DNA of 64,000 bases from Panicum virgatum (taxonomy: Eukaryota > Streptophyta > Magnoliopsida > Poales > Poaceae): assembly GCF_016808335.1 (NCBI RefSeq), contig NC_053144.1, positions 56,994,195 through 57,058,194 on the forward strand, in the 5' to 3' direction. This document shows positions 11,167 through 22,174 of the stretch, one piece after another (position 1 is the stretch's first letter; the number at the start of each line of letters is the position of its first letter). Below the pieces are notes generated by a model, which saw only the letters and a list, made by a program, of their open reading frames with translations, made no database searches and was not told where the DNA came from. The position numbers and the translations under genes were made by a program.

Positions 11167-11220
11167 GGCGGCGCGGCGCGCAGGAAAGGGGGAGAGCGGA
11201 AGCTAGAGAAGAGGATCAAA

Positions 11221-11234
11221 GGTAACCGATACCA
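11221..11234 (-). promoter_or_regulatory. Primer-binding site of Copia element 1
   Basis: Minus strand TGGTATCGGTTACC directly follows the 5' LTR. The first seven bases match the complement of the initiator tRNA-Met 3' end (TGGTATCAGAGC). Confidence 0.7.
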
Positions 11235-11515
11235 TGTAGAGAAGGATTTGGATCAACCGTAGGTTGTATTGATGCACTGTGTAGTATATATATACATGTT
11301 TACAAGAGATCGCTAGGCTAGGCTAACGGACTCAGCTAGATTACAGGAGCCGCGGGTGAGCCATGCAGGGCGTGGCGAGCGCGCGCGGAGCGTAGAGGGC
11401 ATGGAGCCGTGCGGAACGGAGCCGAGTGGAGCACGTCGTCCGCGAGGCGGGGAGCGCGTCGCGCGCAGAGTGCGTCGTGCGCAAGACCACGTTGCTCAGT
11501 ACATGAGTTCCAACA
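11235..11515 (-). repeat. Copia element 1, 5' LTR
   Basis: Starts TGTTGGAACTCATGTACTG on the minus strand and ends CTTCTCTACA. It is the partner of 6494-6797, with clear similarity along its whole length. An AT-rich TATATATA stretch lies near 11288. Confidence 0.88.
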
Positions 11516-11520
11516 GGTGC

Positions 11521-12493
11521 CACAATCTTTTAGCACCTTGATCGAGCGGGCCTTCTTGTCAGAATCTATCGGCCCAGCTAACTTGTGGTAAAATATACTC
11601 CTATGGTCATGCACTTATTAGCTACACTTGCTTACTTACAGAATGACAGCAACAGCTAATACCGCAGTTACTTTGCATCGATTCCATGGCGATGGAGACA
11701 TGGCTCGAGACCGATCGAGAGGTCTAGCATTAGCGGCAGCAGGTAGCAGTAACCAGACAGATGCTCGTCGCCACCTAACAAGCAACGACAGCTGATCGGC
11801 GATCGGAGTCCTGCGTGTGCAGAGGAGCACCTGCTCTGATCGGTGAGGCGTTGCGTCAAGAATGGCGGCTGATGATGCGCCTGCCATGTGAGATGTTCCA
11901 AGGCAGTAACAGTATCGTACAATCGTTCACCGCCCCTGCATCGCCCCCCGTCGCCGGCCGGTCGCGGAAAAGCGGCGAGCACCGACGTTCGCCGGACGGT
12001 TTGAATAATTCAGCCCGGATTCGACGGAGAGAAGGTGGAGTTCAAATAATGGTTTCAGGCTTGCGCTCTCGTCCGCGCGTCTGCCTGACAAAGCCAACGA
12101 CAAAAATTGAGCTCGATCGAATCAGTACGAGACCAGTCGATCGGGTGTGTAGGTCACACGAAACAGAAGAACATGCACGAAAAGCGATTGCTAGTACACG
12201 GTGCGCCTAATTGCCTGTTGGGAATACATTGGACTACTGGAGCATAGAGGGACAGGATTAGTGCGCTCCGTTTAGCCTAGCAACCGACTTCTCCTGCTAC
12301 GGACTGTAGGTACGCTGAAGGACGGCATGCTGCTTACCCTGACCGACAGTTGGTGAGTGGCGACGCGCTTTGTCCAGAGGTCGATCGAAACAGAGTTTAC
12401 ACTCTGCATGTACGCTGGTACTCCATAGAATAGAGCAGAGCACACACATATCGATGCATATATATGCAAACTTGGATAGGCCAGAATGTCTAG
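11521..12493. other. Intergenic, no gene seen
   Basis: Mixed-composition DNA between the Copia element and a Tourist MITE. Short open frames have no recognisable domain. Confidence 0.6.
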
Positions 12494-12734
12494 AGCCTGT
12501 TTAGTTGCCTTTAAAATTTCAAAACTTTATAAAATTCTCATCACATTGAATGTTTCAACGCATGCATGAAATATTAAATGTAGCTAAATAAAATAACTAA
12601 TTACACAATTTATTTATAATTTGCGAGACGAATTTTTTGAACCTAATTAACTCATGACAGGATAATAATTACCAAATACAAACGAAAGTGCTACAGTACT
12701 TTACACCCAAAAATTTACGCATCTAAACAAGGCC
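12494..12734. mobile_element. Tourist-like MITE (PIF/Harbinger)
   Basis: Ends AGCCTGTTTAG and CTAAACAAGGCC form an imperfect terminal inverted repeat flanked by TAG at 12491-12493 and 12735-12737. Internal GCGAGACGAATTTTTTGA and GAAAGTGCTACAGTA match a MITE family common in panicoid grasses. Non-coding. Confidence 0.75.
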
Positions 12735-12981
12735 TAGATGTAAAGGCTCATGACAAATAAGATCATGCCATTCCCAACAAAAAAAACGTTGGAGCACTGT
12801 GGATTCTGCTAACGTGGTTTGTACATAGCACTGGCGCATACGTCATTTCAGAAAATCTGCTCGGAACTCCGGAAAGAAACAATTTGTACATAGACTAGTC
12901 GTCAGGCTCCAAAATATGAAAAAAAGAACATATAATCACAAATAGAAGAACTGATCATTGCAAACGTAACTCCTCAATGTC

Positions 12982-12987
12982 TTTATT
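12982..12987 (-). terminator. Candidate poly(A) signal of glycine-rich gene 2
   Basis: AATAAA on the minus strand, 160 nt past the stop at 13147, in AT-rich DNA. Confidence 0.3.
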
Positions 12988-13146
12988 CCTTTACGAAGAA
13001 GATGATTAAGTAATTGTAAGCACACAACAACAAAAACTGTAGAGTTCATTAAACATACAAGCATAATATTCAATCATATATACTTAGTATATATCTGCAT
13101 CACATTCCTCTTTTAAGGCCCGATGAATTGATGCATACACCTCTCA

Positions 13147-14241
13147 TCAGTTGCCACTACCAGCACCACCGCCGAAACCTCCACCACCTCCACCACCCAA
13201 GCCAGCGCCTCCTCCTGCACCTCCACCGAACCCTCCACCGGCACCACCACCAAACCCTCCCCCAGCACCGCCTCCTGCTCCGCCACCAGCGCCAAACCCA
13301 CCACCGCTACCTCCACCAAGGCCTCCACCAAAACCTTTGCCTCCCCCAAATCCGCCACCTACTCCAGAGCCACCACCAAGGCCACCGCCACCTCCGGCAC
13401 CACCGCCAAAACCTCCCCCGGCACCGCCTCCTGCTCCACTACCAGCGCCGAGCCCCCCACCGCTACCTCCACCAAGGCCTCCGCCAAAACCTTTACCTCC
13501 TCCGAATCCACCACCTACTCCAGAGCCAGCACCACCACCAAGGCCACTTCCAGCTCCACCGCCTAGCCCACCACCTGCACCGCCACCAAGGCCGCCCCCT
13601 CCACCTAGGCCACCTCCAGCACCACCTCCAAGCCCTCCTCCTGCACCACCACCGAGACCACCTCCAGCACCACCACCTGCGCCGGCACCCCCACCAAGAC
13701 CACGTCCGCCTCCACCACCCAAACCACCACCTGCTCCACCGCCTAGGCCACCACCACTACCAAGACCCCCGCCACCTCCAAGGCCACCACCATGTCCAAG
13801 CCCTCCTCCGGCACCACCACCTGCGCCGGCACCCCCACCAAGACCGCCTCCGCCTCCGCCGCCTAGACCACCTCCACTTCCAAGACCCCCGCCACCTCCA
13901 AGGCCACCACCGTGGCCAAGCCCTCCACCTGCTCCGCCACCACCACCAAACCCACCTCCTCCTCCAAGACCTCCACCCTTCCCACCTCCAAACCCACCGC
14001 CAAGCCCTCCACCATGGCCAAGCCCTCCACCAATCCCACCACCCGTACCACCTCCTCCACCGAGCCCAGCACCTCCACCGAGTCCAGCACCACCGCCAAA
14101 ACCGGCGCCTCCGCCGAAGCCGCCGCCACCACCCAATTTCTGGGTCTCAAGGAACCGCGCCTCCACGGCCGCCCCGAGAACCAGCGCCATGGCCAATACC
14201 GCGAGCGCCATTGCCCGCACACGCCTCGCTGCCCTCCCCAT
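13147..14241 (-). CDS. Secreted glycine-rich protein (cell-wall type), copy 2
   Basis: Encodes about 364 residues. MGRAARRVRAMALAVLAMAL and onward to about residue 28 (AAVEAR) is a signal peptide; FLETQKL then leads into glycine blocks to the C-terminus. The modules are [24 protein letters not shown] and GLGHGGGLGG, with Leu, Phe, Lys and Ala as spacers and almost no Tyr, unlike copy 1. A structural cell-wall role is the family expectation. The frame is open further upstream to an ATG at 14400, but that extension would span the TATA box and is not hydrophobic, so the ATG at 14241, which matches the start of copy 1, is preferred. Start context, signal peptide and promoter motifs show that the two genes are tandem duplicates in the same orientation, later separated by transposons. 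Confidence 0.78.
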   Translation of the reverse strand: MGRAARRVRAMALAVLAMALVLGAAVEARFLETQKLGGGGGFGGGAGFGGGAGLGGGAGLGGGGGTGGGIGGGLGHGGGLGGGFGGGKGGGLGGGGGFGGGGGAGGGLGHGGGLGGGGGLGSGGGLGGGGGGGLGGGAGAGGGAGGGLGHGGGLGGGGGLGSGGGLGGGAGGGLGGGGGRGLGGGAGAGGGAGGGLGGGAGGGLGGGAGGGLGGGGGLGGGAGGGLGGGAGSGLGGGAGSGVGGGFGGGKGFGGGLGGGSGGGLGAGSGAGGGAGGGFGGGAGGGGGLGGGSGVGGGFGGGKGFGGGLGGGSGGGFGAGGGAGGGAGGGFGGGAGGGFGGGAGGGAGLGGGGGGGFGGGAGSGN

Positions 14242-14323
14242 GAGACACCGAATGGAAGCTAAGTGAATTGATCTGTAATCTGTTGCTGCTGCTGTGATGC
14301 TCGGAGCGAAGGACGCCGCACGC

Positions 14324-14332
14324 TTTATATAA
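14324..14332 (-). promoter_or_regulatory. TATA box of glycine-rich protein gene 2
   Basis: Minus strand GCTTATATAAAGC, about 85 bp upstream of the ATG at 14241 and in the same context as in copy 1. Confidence 0.65.
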
Positions 14333-14348
14333 GCGGGAGCCCGACGGA

Positions 14349-14441
14349 TCATGTGTGCGTGAGTGGGCACTGGCCAGTGGAGAAAGCTAGCAGGCTGCAT
14401 GTGTGCGTGAGTGAATGCATGTGTGCGTGAGTGAATGCAGG
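14349..14441. repeat. Short tandem repeat in the promoter of glycine-rich gene 2
   Basis: CATGTGTGCGTGAGTG occurs three times (about 14350, 14399 and 14419); the last two are adjacent 20-bp units. It lies just upstream of the TATA box. The rest of 14442-15297 is promoter-side DNA without a gene. Confidence 0.6.
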
Positions 14442-14744
14442 TGGTTGGAGATCGACCAGGCTAGCTAGGCTAGCGCTATATCAAACGTCACACGTCTCAA
14501 CTGTCGCGGCCTCAGCTTCCAAAGGCAGGCAGCCAGCTGGCAATCAGAGGAGACGCGCTGCGCCGATCGAGAGCGAGGCAGGGACGAAGAAGCCTGCCAT
14601 GGGCATGCAGCGAGGGGCAGGCAGATCGAGCACGAGCATGCATGGGCGTTCGCAGCCAAGTTGATGTGGTTGGTGAGCTGTGAGCTGTGACTATCCGATG
14701 GGCAGCCGGCGCGGCGCCCCCTGTTCCGCGCCGCGCCGCGCCGG

Positions 14745-14763
14745 TGCATTTATGTTCACGCGC
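14745..14763 (-). promoter_or_regulatory. Promoter block shared with glycine-rich gene 1
   Basis: TGCATTTATGTTCACGCGC, one base different from 3996-4014. It lies about 505 bp upstream of the ATG in a GC-rich surround that is otherwise poorly conserved between the copies. Confidence 0.4.
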
Positions 14764-15297
14764 TTGACCGGGCGGGCGGGCGCGCGGCGCCCAAGAGGCG
14801 AGCCAGAGCGCGCGAGAGCATGCAGATGCATGTTACTGCCTCGCGCAACGGTGAATGAGTACAAATGTTGGGGATGGATACGGTGCCCATGCCACTGTGC
14901 CTGATGCATGCTGCCGCGGCGCTTTTCGTACACCGCAGAGACGCGCAGGTTTGCGGTCGCTGCGGCCTGCGGAGGTAGCTGGCTGCGGTGCGGCAGGGTA
15001 ACATAGTGGGGAAAGGAAAGGGAAAGCCCCCTGCCGTTATCGTATTTCTACCTGGCAGTGGCAGTTGTACTGTACGCAGGCACGGCCGGCCGGCACAAGC
15101 TAACAACGGTGTAGATCGCTGATTCGCTGGGTGAGAGAATTGTAGGTAGCCAGAAAAAGATCTGTATGGCCTTTGAACCGTGTGGAGTCATCGTCCTGCG
15201 CCGTGGTCACAGTTGAGCGGTAAAACTGCGAGCAGCCCTGGTCGGGTGTCCTTTGAATGACGGATGCTTCGAGGAGCTCGGCCGGCCTTGATAGTTA

Positions 15298-15663
15298 GGC
15301 CCTGTTTAGTTCCACGGGGTGTAAACGCAAAAAAAATTTTGCGACGGAATCTTATCAATTTGAAGTACTAAATGAAGTCTATTTATAATTTTTTTTTGCA
15401 CAGATGGGTTGTGTATCGCGAGACGAATCTAATGATGCTAATTAATTCATGATTAATTAATAATTAGCAGATGATTACTGTAGCATCACTGTTGCAAATC
15501 ATGGATTAAGTAGGCTCATTAGATTCACCTCGCGATTTACAGCCCATCCATGCAAAAAGTTTTGTAAATAGACTTCATTTAGTACTTCAAATTAGCAAGA
15601 TTCCTTCACAAAATTTTGTATTTTTGTATTTTTGCGTTTACAGGATGGGAACTAAACAGGTCC
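15298..15663. mobile_element. Tourist-like MITE (PIF/Harbinger), complete
   Basis: GGCCCTGTTTAGTTCC at the left and GGAACTAAACAGGTCC at the right form the inverted ends, with a TTA duplication at 15295-15297 and 15664-15666. The interior is itself largely palindromic, with GCGAGACGAATCTAATGA on one arm and TCATTAGATTCACCTCGCG on the other. No coding capacity. Confidence 0.88.
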
Positions 15664-15666
15664 TTA

Positions 15667-16457
15667 GCTTAGCCCAGCACCTGCGCAGTTTGGAATTGGC
15701 GAGGCCGCATTGCTTGATCTTGCTGTGCATCTCCAACTCCAAGAGTTTTTGTATTTGTGAATAGTTAAAATTATATTATAGTTATTATGTAAAACGAAAT
15801 AACTAGCGAAAAAAGGATAAAATACAACAGTTTCTCTAAAATCCAAAAAAGAATGGCTAGCGCTCAGCACTAGGTAAAGATGCCCAGCAGCACCCTCTGA
15901 TAAAAAACGATAGAAGACAAGGTAGATAGAGTTTCTGTTGGATGGAATTTTTTTTGTCTTTCTTTTCTTCTTTTAGCTAACTCACCAAAAATACAAGAGC
16001 TCTTGAAGATGCTCGTCAGAGAATTTTATTTTTGACTAATGAGCTGTCACATAAACAAAAATTGATGGCATGGCATCAATGCAATTTAATGAAGAACGAG
16101 GATAGACTAATTTCACATAGATGAAATCACCTTAACAATCTTTTCAATATTTAGACATCCATCTACCCTTCGTATTAGCACTGGTTTTGTGATCATACAG
16201 ATAGAGAACTTTTACGGTGTACAATAATACTACCATACAAAAAGATTCATATGTAAAGATTCAAACTTGTATCGTCTTAGATTTATTCTATACTACTAAA
16301 ACAATGATTGGTGGTACGAGATATTCCTTACTTCCACTTTATAAGACGCACATGCATATCAAGATTCAACATTTACAACCTTTGACCAATAATTTGACTA
16401 TTAATATTTTATTTTTATAATTTAAACATTATATGATTGGATTGGTTGTCAAATATA
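15667..16457. other. Intergenic, no gene seen
   Basis: AT-rich DNA. A TCTATACTACTAAAAC motif near 16288 resembles a Helitron 5' end but is not preceded by A and has no partner. Confidence 0.5.
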
Positions 16458-17669
16458 CTCCCTCTGTCCTGGAATGTAAGGCATTGTAGGATTTAAAATT
16501 TGTACTCAAATGTAATGCATCCTAAGTTCTTTCAATAAAAAAATCATACTAATCTTCTTGGTTTTGATGCTAGTTTTGTAAAGAAATCAATTACGGATGG
16601 GCCATGGGAATAAAAAGCAAGGTTCAAAAAAACGTGATTAAACATCGTTTAATCGAGATTAAACGCTAGACGGCGGCCTAACGTCTCGTTTAGGGCCTAG
16701 GCGCCCAATTAAGCGTTGGGCATGCCTAGACGCTGCGTCTACGCACTAGGCGGAGCGTAGGCGGCGCGGACGCGTGAAAAAACGACGCTAGGCGTCGCTG
16801 GGCGGGAGGGTCGGGCGGCGGCCCGCGCGCGCGCGGAAAGTGCGAGCAGGAAAAAAGGGCGGGCTGCGGGCGGACTGCGCCAAAACAGAGCGGGCGGCAG
16901 GGATTAGATAGGTACGAACCTTTTCTTTCCTCGCACACGCGAGGCTATGACCTGTTGTTGTTCTTCCGCTTCCTGCCGGTAGCGAGCGGAGCCCTGCGCC
17001 CCTGCTCCAGAAATCGCACGGCCTGGAGGGGAATCGAGGGAGCTGCTCAAGAAATCAGCACATCCTGGAGGGAAATCGAGTGCTGGTGCAGGCGGCGGCG
17101 TTCTCCTCGGTCCGTCCCCTGCGTTGTCGCCGGCAAAGCCATGCGCCCCTGCTGCACACCTGCGTCCTCTGCTCCTCGACATAGATCCAATCAAGGTGCT
17201 CCTACAATCTCTCCCCATGTTAATCCGTTAATTTCTCCTTCACTGGATTGTTTATTCTCTGTATGACTGCTACTGCATGGATGTCTGCTAGTGATACTTG
17301 CCTTGTTGGTTGATGAATTGGATCGGGGTCTGCAGTCTTCTAGTCTTTATGTGTGCTACCTCTGTATTACTTAGTACTTACTACTAATCTTGCTCTCAGC
17401 AGCACAAAAATAAATAAAAAATAAAAAAACACACAAACGATTAATCACGTTTAATCTACGTTTAATCTTCCTAGGCGCTAGTCAGTAGGCTAGCGCCTGC
17501 CTAGCGCCTAGCGTTTTCTTGAACATTGATAAAAAGGCATGCTAATTTTCTTGATTTTGGTGCGGGTAGGATAAAAATGCATATTAATGAGGGGTACATA
17601 CGTCTTTTATCTACTTCCATAATCTGTCTACAAAAACCTAGAATGACCTACATTTCAGAATGGAGGGAG
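16458..17669. mobile_element. Stowaway MITE split by a nested hAT element
   Basis: CTCCCTCTGTCC at the left and GAATGGAGGGAG at the right, flanked by TA at 16456-16457 and 17670-17671. The MITE body is interrupted by the element at 16618-17528; removing that insert and one target copy leaves a MITE of about 290 bp. Confidence 0.75.
16618..17528. mobile_element. Non-autonomous hAT-like element nested in the Stowaway MITE
   Basis: CAAGGTTCAAAAAAACG at the left pairs with the complement of the right end (CAATGTTCAAGAAAACG), a 17-bp inverted repeat with two mismatches. An exact 8-bp duplication, ATAAAAAG, flanks it (16610-16617 and 17529-17536), the target size of hAT elements. Sub-terminal regions hold inverted CCTAGGCG/CGCCTAGG and GTTTAATC motifs, and the centre is GC-rich. 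No transposase frame is evident. Confidence 0.72.
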
Positions 17670-17774
17670 TAGTTTACAATGAATATACGTTTATAATCAT
17701 AAGTGATATAATATATAATAAATAAATGGTCAAAGTGTTATTTGCAAGACCATACCATGCTATACTATGCTTTA

Positions 17775-18038
17775 GGGCACGTACAACAGTCAGCAGCAAT
17801 CTGTGTGACAACACATTAGCAAAATGAGCTATCATTAACTGAGAAAATAAAGAGTGTGTGGTTGTCTACTATCTCGTCTACTGCTCTGCCCGTGCTCCCA
17901 CGCAAAACAACACCAACCAGAGGAGGCATTAAATATTACACAGATAGCAAAATAGACAACTCATTGTAAATCTGTCTATTTAGCTATATGTATATCTCAA
18001 ACAGACAACAACAACTGTCTAAACTGTTGTACATGCTC
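17775..18038. mobile_element. Tourist-like MITE
   Basis: GGGCACGTACAACAGT and ACTGTTGTACATGCTC form the ends, flanked by TTA at 17772-17774 and 18039-18041. About 264 bp, non-coding. Confidence 0.78.
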
Positions 18039-18041
18039 TTA

Positions 18042-19178
18042 TAAAAGTGGGAGGGAATAGTATTGGCAGTATAAAGGTAATATATGAAATATGATTATTG
18101 ATATTACTCCTTTCATTTATATTTCTTTCATTCCCTTTTCATTTCCACTTCATTTGTTCACTATATTCGTTCCTTATTCTCACGATCGAGTCATGGCCCC
18201 TAGCAGACTTCTCGACCAGCGCGTCGCTCGCTGCCGCGGCTAATCACCATGTGACAATTAAGTATCAACAAGTTTTTGGAAAAAAAAAGTATCGCCGCAT
18301 GTCTTCTAAACAAAATATAAATCCCATGTATTGGGGATGAGAGTTTCATTCTACAATATATAATTATATGTCTTTCCTGGAAAACATAGACTTGAAAAAC
18401 GCCATGACGCCAAGTTTGAGATCGGAAACGTGCTCTGGCGACTGGCCTGATCCAAAACATGCCTACCCACAGATAGGTTGAGCCCACCGCCATCAATATG
18501 AGTTAATCAGTTGATACTTCAGAAGACGAAGACCACGACCAAAGGGCGAAAGGCGCCATGCATTGTGCATGCAAGTGTCAACCAGATCATGGAAGCAGCG
18601 AGGCATGAGTTGCATACAGAGGGGGAAAAAAGTGCACCCCGTGTGCCCTGTACACGCAGACGCAGCATTAACCTCGCCACATGCATCTGCTGCCCAGCTG
18701 CCGCATACCCTTGCACAGTTGCATGATAGGAAGGATGCAGATGAACACCCAAATTGTCATCAAGTATGTACCCGAGTACAGTATGTGGGTGTGTCAGTGG
18801 CCATATGCCTCGGTACGCAGTGGACATGTCAGGTGCACGTACATTGCTCCATTTGATGATTGTGAACCTATATGCAGAAGTAGTAAAGAATCTCAAATTT
18901 TAGCTTATTAGATAATTAAGGATCAGATTTAAAAAGGATCAAGTTAGATTATGAAGAGAGCATTAGGATCATAATTCATGTCAAGGATTACATGATAGCC
19001 AATTTTGAGTTCCCAACCCGAGCTAGCTAGTTTAGCAAAGTGGTCGAGTAGAGTGATGGAGCAGCTAAATGACGTACCATTCCAGTATTTTCAGAAGCAA
19101 GCTTATGTTTGATCTCTCCTAAGATTTGGCCAAACAATTGTTAGAATAAGAGATAGAGTACGTGTTTGTATCACATAA
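18042..19178. other. Intergenic, no gene seen
   Basis: No domain-bearing frame, RNA gene or clear repeat was found. Confidence 0.5.
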
Positions 19179-21670
19179 TCTTTACCTACTTATAAAGATC
19201 AAACCGTTTCTGCGGTACTTTGACTTTTGGTCCGTCAAAACACTGACATGTGGGCCTATATCATATATGGAGTCAGATACGGCAACACCTGCTCCTGGCA
19301 CCCCAACATGGACTCTACTTAATCAGAGTAGACACGGACTCCCAGCCTCTTGCGCAGTGCTAACAATAACAAAGCCAACGAAAACAATTCTATCGTTTCT
19401 ATATCCAGCACAAGAATCGTCGGAGTCGAGCAGAAAGCAGCGGCCATGTCACCCTCCTCATCGTCGTCGCTATGTCGTTGGAGGCCGCCATGTATGCATT
19501 ATAGTGCAGCGTGTTGGGTGCACTCCATCAATCACTTGACGCCTTATTCTCATTTTATCTCAACTCTTCCTCAGGACGTTTGCTTCGTGAGACCGTCTAA
19601 CTCGCTGTTGTGTTTATAGATCGTGCCCGGCCGCCATGGTGCAGAGGGCCAGGCGTCCCCTGCTCTCAGGCTGCCCGCAGTGGGTTCTCTAAGCCGTTCT
19701 CTATGCCATATAGAGAGTGAAGATAGAGAAAAAAAAACGCCGCAGCGGCGTTCTCTATGCGATGCTGAAAGCTAGCGCACGGCTCGGCACGCGCCATTCC
19801 CAGCACATGTAGCGCTCGCGCGCTACGGGTGGGCCTGGCATCGATGCCGCGCCCCCCCAACCGCTCGGAAGCCGCCTCCGCCGCCACGGGCCTGCCTTGC
19901 TGCACCTGCAGGGAGGCCGGGAGCTCGAGCACGTGCGGGGCCCCTGCTCCTCCGCCGCGCGCGCACGCCCCCTGCTCCTCCCGCCCACAGCCCCCCGCCG
20001 CGGTCGTTTCGCGCCGCCGCGGTCGTTTCGCGCCGCCGCACCGCCCGCGGTCGTTTCGCGCCACGGCACCGCCGCCGCCGTCCGCACCGCTCCGCCGTGC
20101 CGCGTGCGGCTGGAGGGGAAAGGGCGCTGGGGAGGGGGGGCGTGCCTGCGGGAGGGAGCAGGGGAGGGACATCCGTAGGGGAGAGAGAGAGAGAACGGGG
20201 AGGGAAAGAGAGGGTGCCGAGCTAGAGCTCTCGCCGGCCATGCGCGCTCCTGCAGGCGTACAGCGCGCCCGGCCGCCGCGGCCTCCGCCCGACCGAGCAG
20301 GAGAAGAGGGGTGCCGGGGCCTCCGCAGCCTCCTCCCGACCGCGGCAGCGCCCATGGCCGGCGCGGGGAGGGAGCAGGGGGAGGGAGGAGGGGCGCGCCC
20401 AAGGAGCGCCGGCGGGGAGATTGGGGAAAGAGAGAGACGGGGAGTGGGGGAGGGAAGGGGACATAGAGGATTGGGGAGCTCCGCCGCTGCCTCCGCCGTG
20501 GATCCGCGCCTCCGTCGTCGAGGGCGGGCCCCTGCACCTCCGCCGCCCACCCGCCCAGGCTCGAGGCCGAGTCCGCCCTCGCCGCCGGCGACCGGCGAGC
20601 ACGAGCGGAGGGATCCGCGGCCGGCAAGGCGGGCTCGAGTTCCGCTGCTGTGGCCGGCGCGCATGGACCGGGGCAGGGGGAGGAGGCCACCGCCGCGCGC
20701 ATGCCAGGGAGGGGGAGGAGGCCGGAGGCCGCGCTGGAAGGAGGCGCGAGGAGGGAGGACGGGTCCCTGGCTCCGCCGCACCGCCGGAGGAGGTGGTGGC
20801 CGGCGGGGGTGGCCGGGGGAGGAGGGGCGCGGTGGCGAAGGTAGAGAGGAGGGAGGGAGGGAGATATAGAGAGAGGGCGGGGGAGAGGGGGTAGAAAAGA
20901 AAAAAAAATTATGACACGTGGGCCCCACGCCTTGGTAGTTGGTATAGAGTAGAAATATAGAGAGTGAACGAGCGCGGAGAAACTGAATGTAGAGTAGAGA
21001 ATCTCGATGACCAGAATGAAATATTCTTTTTAGAGAGTGAATTTAGAGAGTGACGAGTGGGGAAAGCCTCACCTGAATTTCTTTCGCCCTCAAGGCACTC
21101 CTGCTGCCTAGCTAGCTGCTAATCCAGCTAGCCTGCTGTGCTGATTGTAGGATCCTAGAAGGGTGCATGGTGAATTGAAGGGGAAGACAGAGCCCGGGGA
21201 GATAGAGGAAAGAGACTGAGTTCATATTCTCATCAACATAATCGACCTAATCGCTTTCCTTTAATTTGCATGTTAGCTCGTGTTGATCCGCGGAGAGAAG
21301 CTACGAGCCGCGAGTCTCGATTGTCGTCTTGTGGTCGCGCCGCCGCACATGATTCTCTCTTTTAAATACAATTAGTTTTTCTTTAATATTATATATTTTA
21401 AAGTCAAATTATGCAAAGTATAGTGATTTTTAAAACAAGCAAATGTTTTTTTGTCCGCTAATCAAAATTCTAATCGGAGTCCGGACAAATCAAATCAATC
21501 CAAATCCTAATCGGAACCCGCACAAATTAATCGGAATCCCAATTGCAATACGGACAATCAATGCCTTGCACAATCACAATACAGTCTGTACATAAAGTGA
21601 ATGAACACAAAATTGATTGTATTATATGGTCTATTATATTACCCGTAGCAACACACATGCACTATGCTAG
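19179..21670 (+). mobile_element. Non-autonomous Helitron
   Basis: The left end TCTTTACCTACTTATAAAG follows a host A, and the right end ...CCCGTAGCAACACACATGCACTATGCTAG is followed by a host T (A^T insertion). These match the 5' TC and 3' CTAG conventions and the CCCGTNGCAACGCACGGG-like subterminal sequence of grass Helitrons, although the 3' hairpin has decayed. No rep/helicase is encoded. About 1.4 kb of GC-rich DNA (19664-21078) appears inserted inside. Confidence 0.6.
19664..21078. mobile_element. GC-rich insert with degenerate inverted ends inside the Helitron
   Basis: The left side has GCAGTGGGTTCTCTAAG and repeated TTCTCTATG; the right side has TTTAGAGAGTGA repeated before GAGTGGGGAAAGCC, giving an imperfect inverted relation. 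The core (about 19780-20870) is over 75% GC by eye and open in several frames on both strands with only Pro/Arg/Ala/Gly-rich translations. I see no domain, so I do not call a gene. A captured GC-rich gene fragment is possible. Confidence 0.35.
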
Positions 21671-22174
21671 TTTAGAACAACTAGAGATAAATATTTAGAC
21701 CGGGAATCCTTTGTATGTCGACCGGGAGTCCTTTGTATGTCTTGTAGATAGATTGAACTCATGTAATCTGCTGTAAACAGGACTCCTGGTCCTGGCCGAG
21801 TATCTCTAGGTTGTACAGCGGCCCCTAACGGGGTTAACGCGCTTCGATGAATCTGCCCTTTGAGTTTTACAATAATAATCACATGAAGAGATCCCAGGTC
21901 TGCCATTTATGCGGGGTTCCGATTAGGGGTCGCTGGCTGAAATGGCTAACCTTTCCTGTGCATAAAGATCACAGATTCAGAAAATGTGTTCCGTCCCAAA
22001 CTGAATCAGGAGATGAACCGTGCTCGGTGCTATATCCACCGGCCTAGCCCCTGTTCCTTCGCCCCACGACAGCCGCCATCGAAGCAAAGCAAATGGATCG
22101 ACGTGGTTTTTTTATTTTTTATTTTCGTTTTTTACAAAAATATATTTTCGTTTTCGAAATTTTCAGGAATATAC
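21671..22174. other. Intergenic, possible old LTR remnant
   Basis: The CGGGA(A/G)TCCTTTGTATGTC repeat near 21702-21740 and the following text resemble the tail of an LTR, but no partner or boundary is visible. No gene. Confidence 0.25.

Larger units (their letters stand above)
6494..11515 (-). mobile_element. Ty1/Copia LTR retrotransposon, complete but mutated
   Basis: The two LTRs (6494-6797 and 11235-11515) run TGTTG...CTACA on the minus strand and are flanked by a perfect 5-bp target duplication, GGTGC (6489-6493 and 11516-11520). A primer-binding site resembling tRNA-iMet lies next to the right LTR and a purine tract next to the left one, so the element reads right to left. Domain order is gag, protease, integrase, RT, RNase H, as in Copia. 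Several stops and frameshifts make it non-autonomous. It lies between the two glycine-rich genes. Confidence 0.92.

Noticed and set aside
13128..14266. Long plus-strand frames rich in His/Leu or Pro opposite glycine-rich gene 2
   Set aside because: They are the complement of GGN codon repeats; the minus strand has signal peptide, TATA box and paralogue support.
16288..16303. Helitron 5' end
   Set aside because: The motif TCTATACTACTAAAAC is not preceded by A and no matching 3' end was found nearby.
19666..20928. Frames of over 300 codons in the GC-rich Helitron insert
   Set aside because: Open on both strands at once, Pro/Arg/Gly-rich, no domain; explained by composition.
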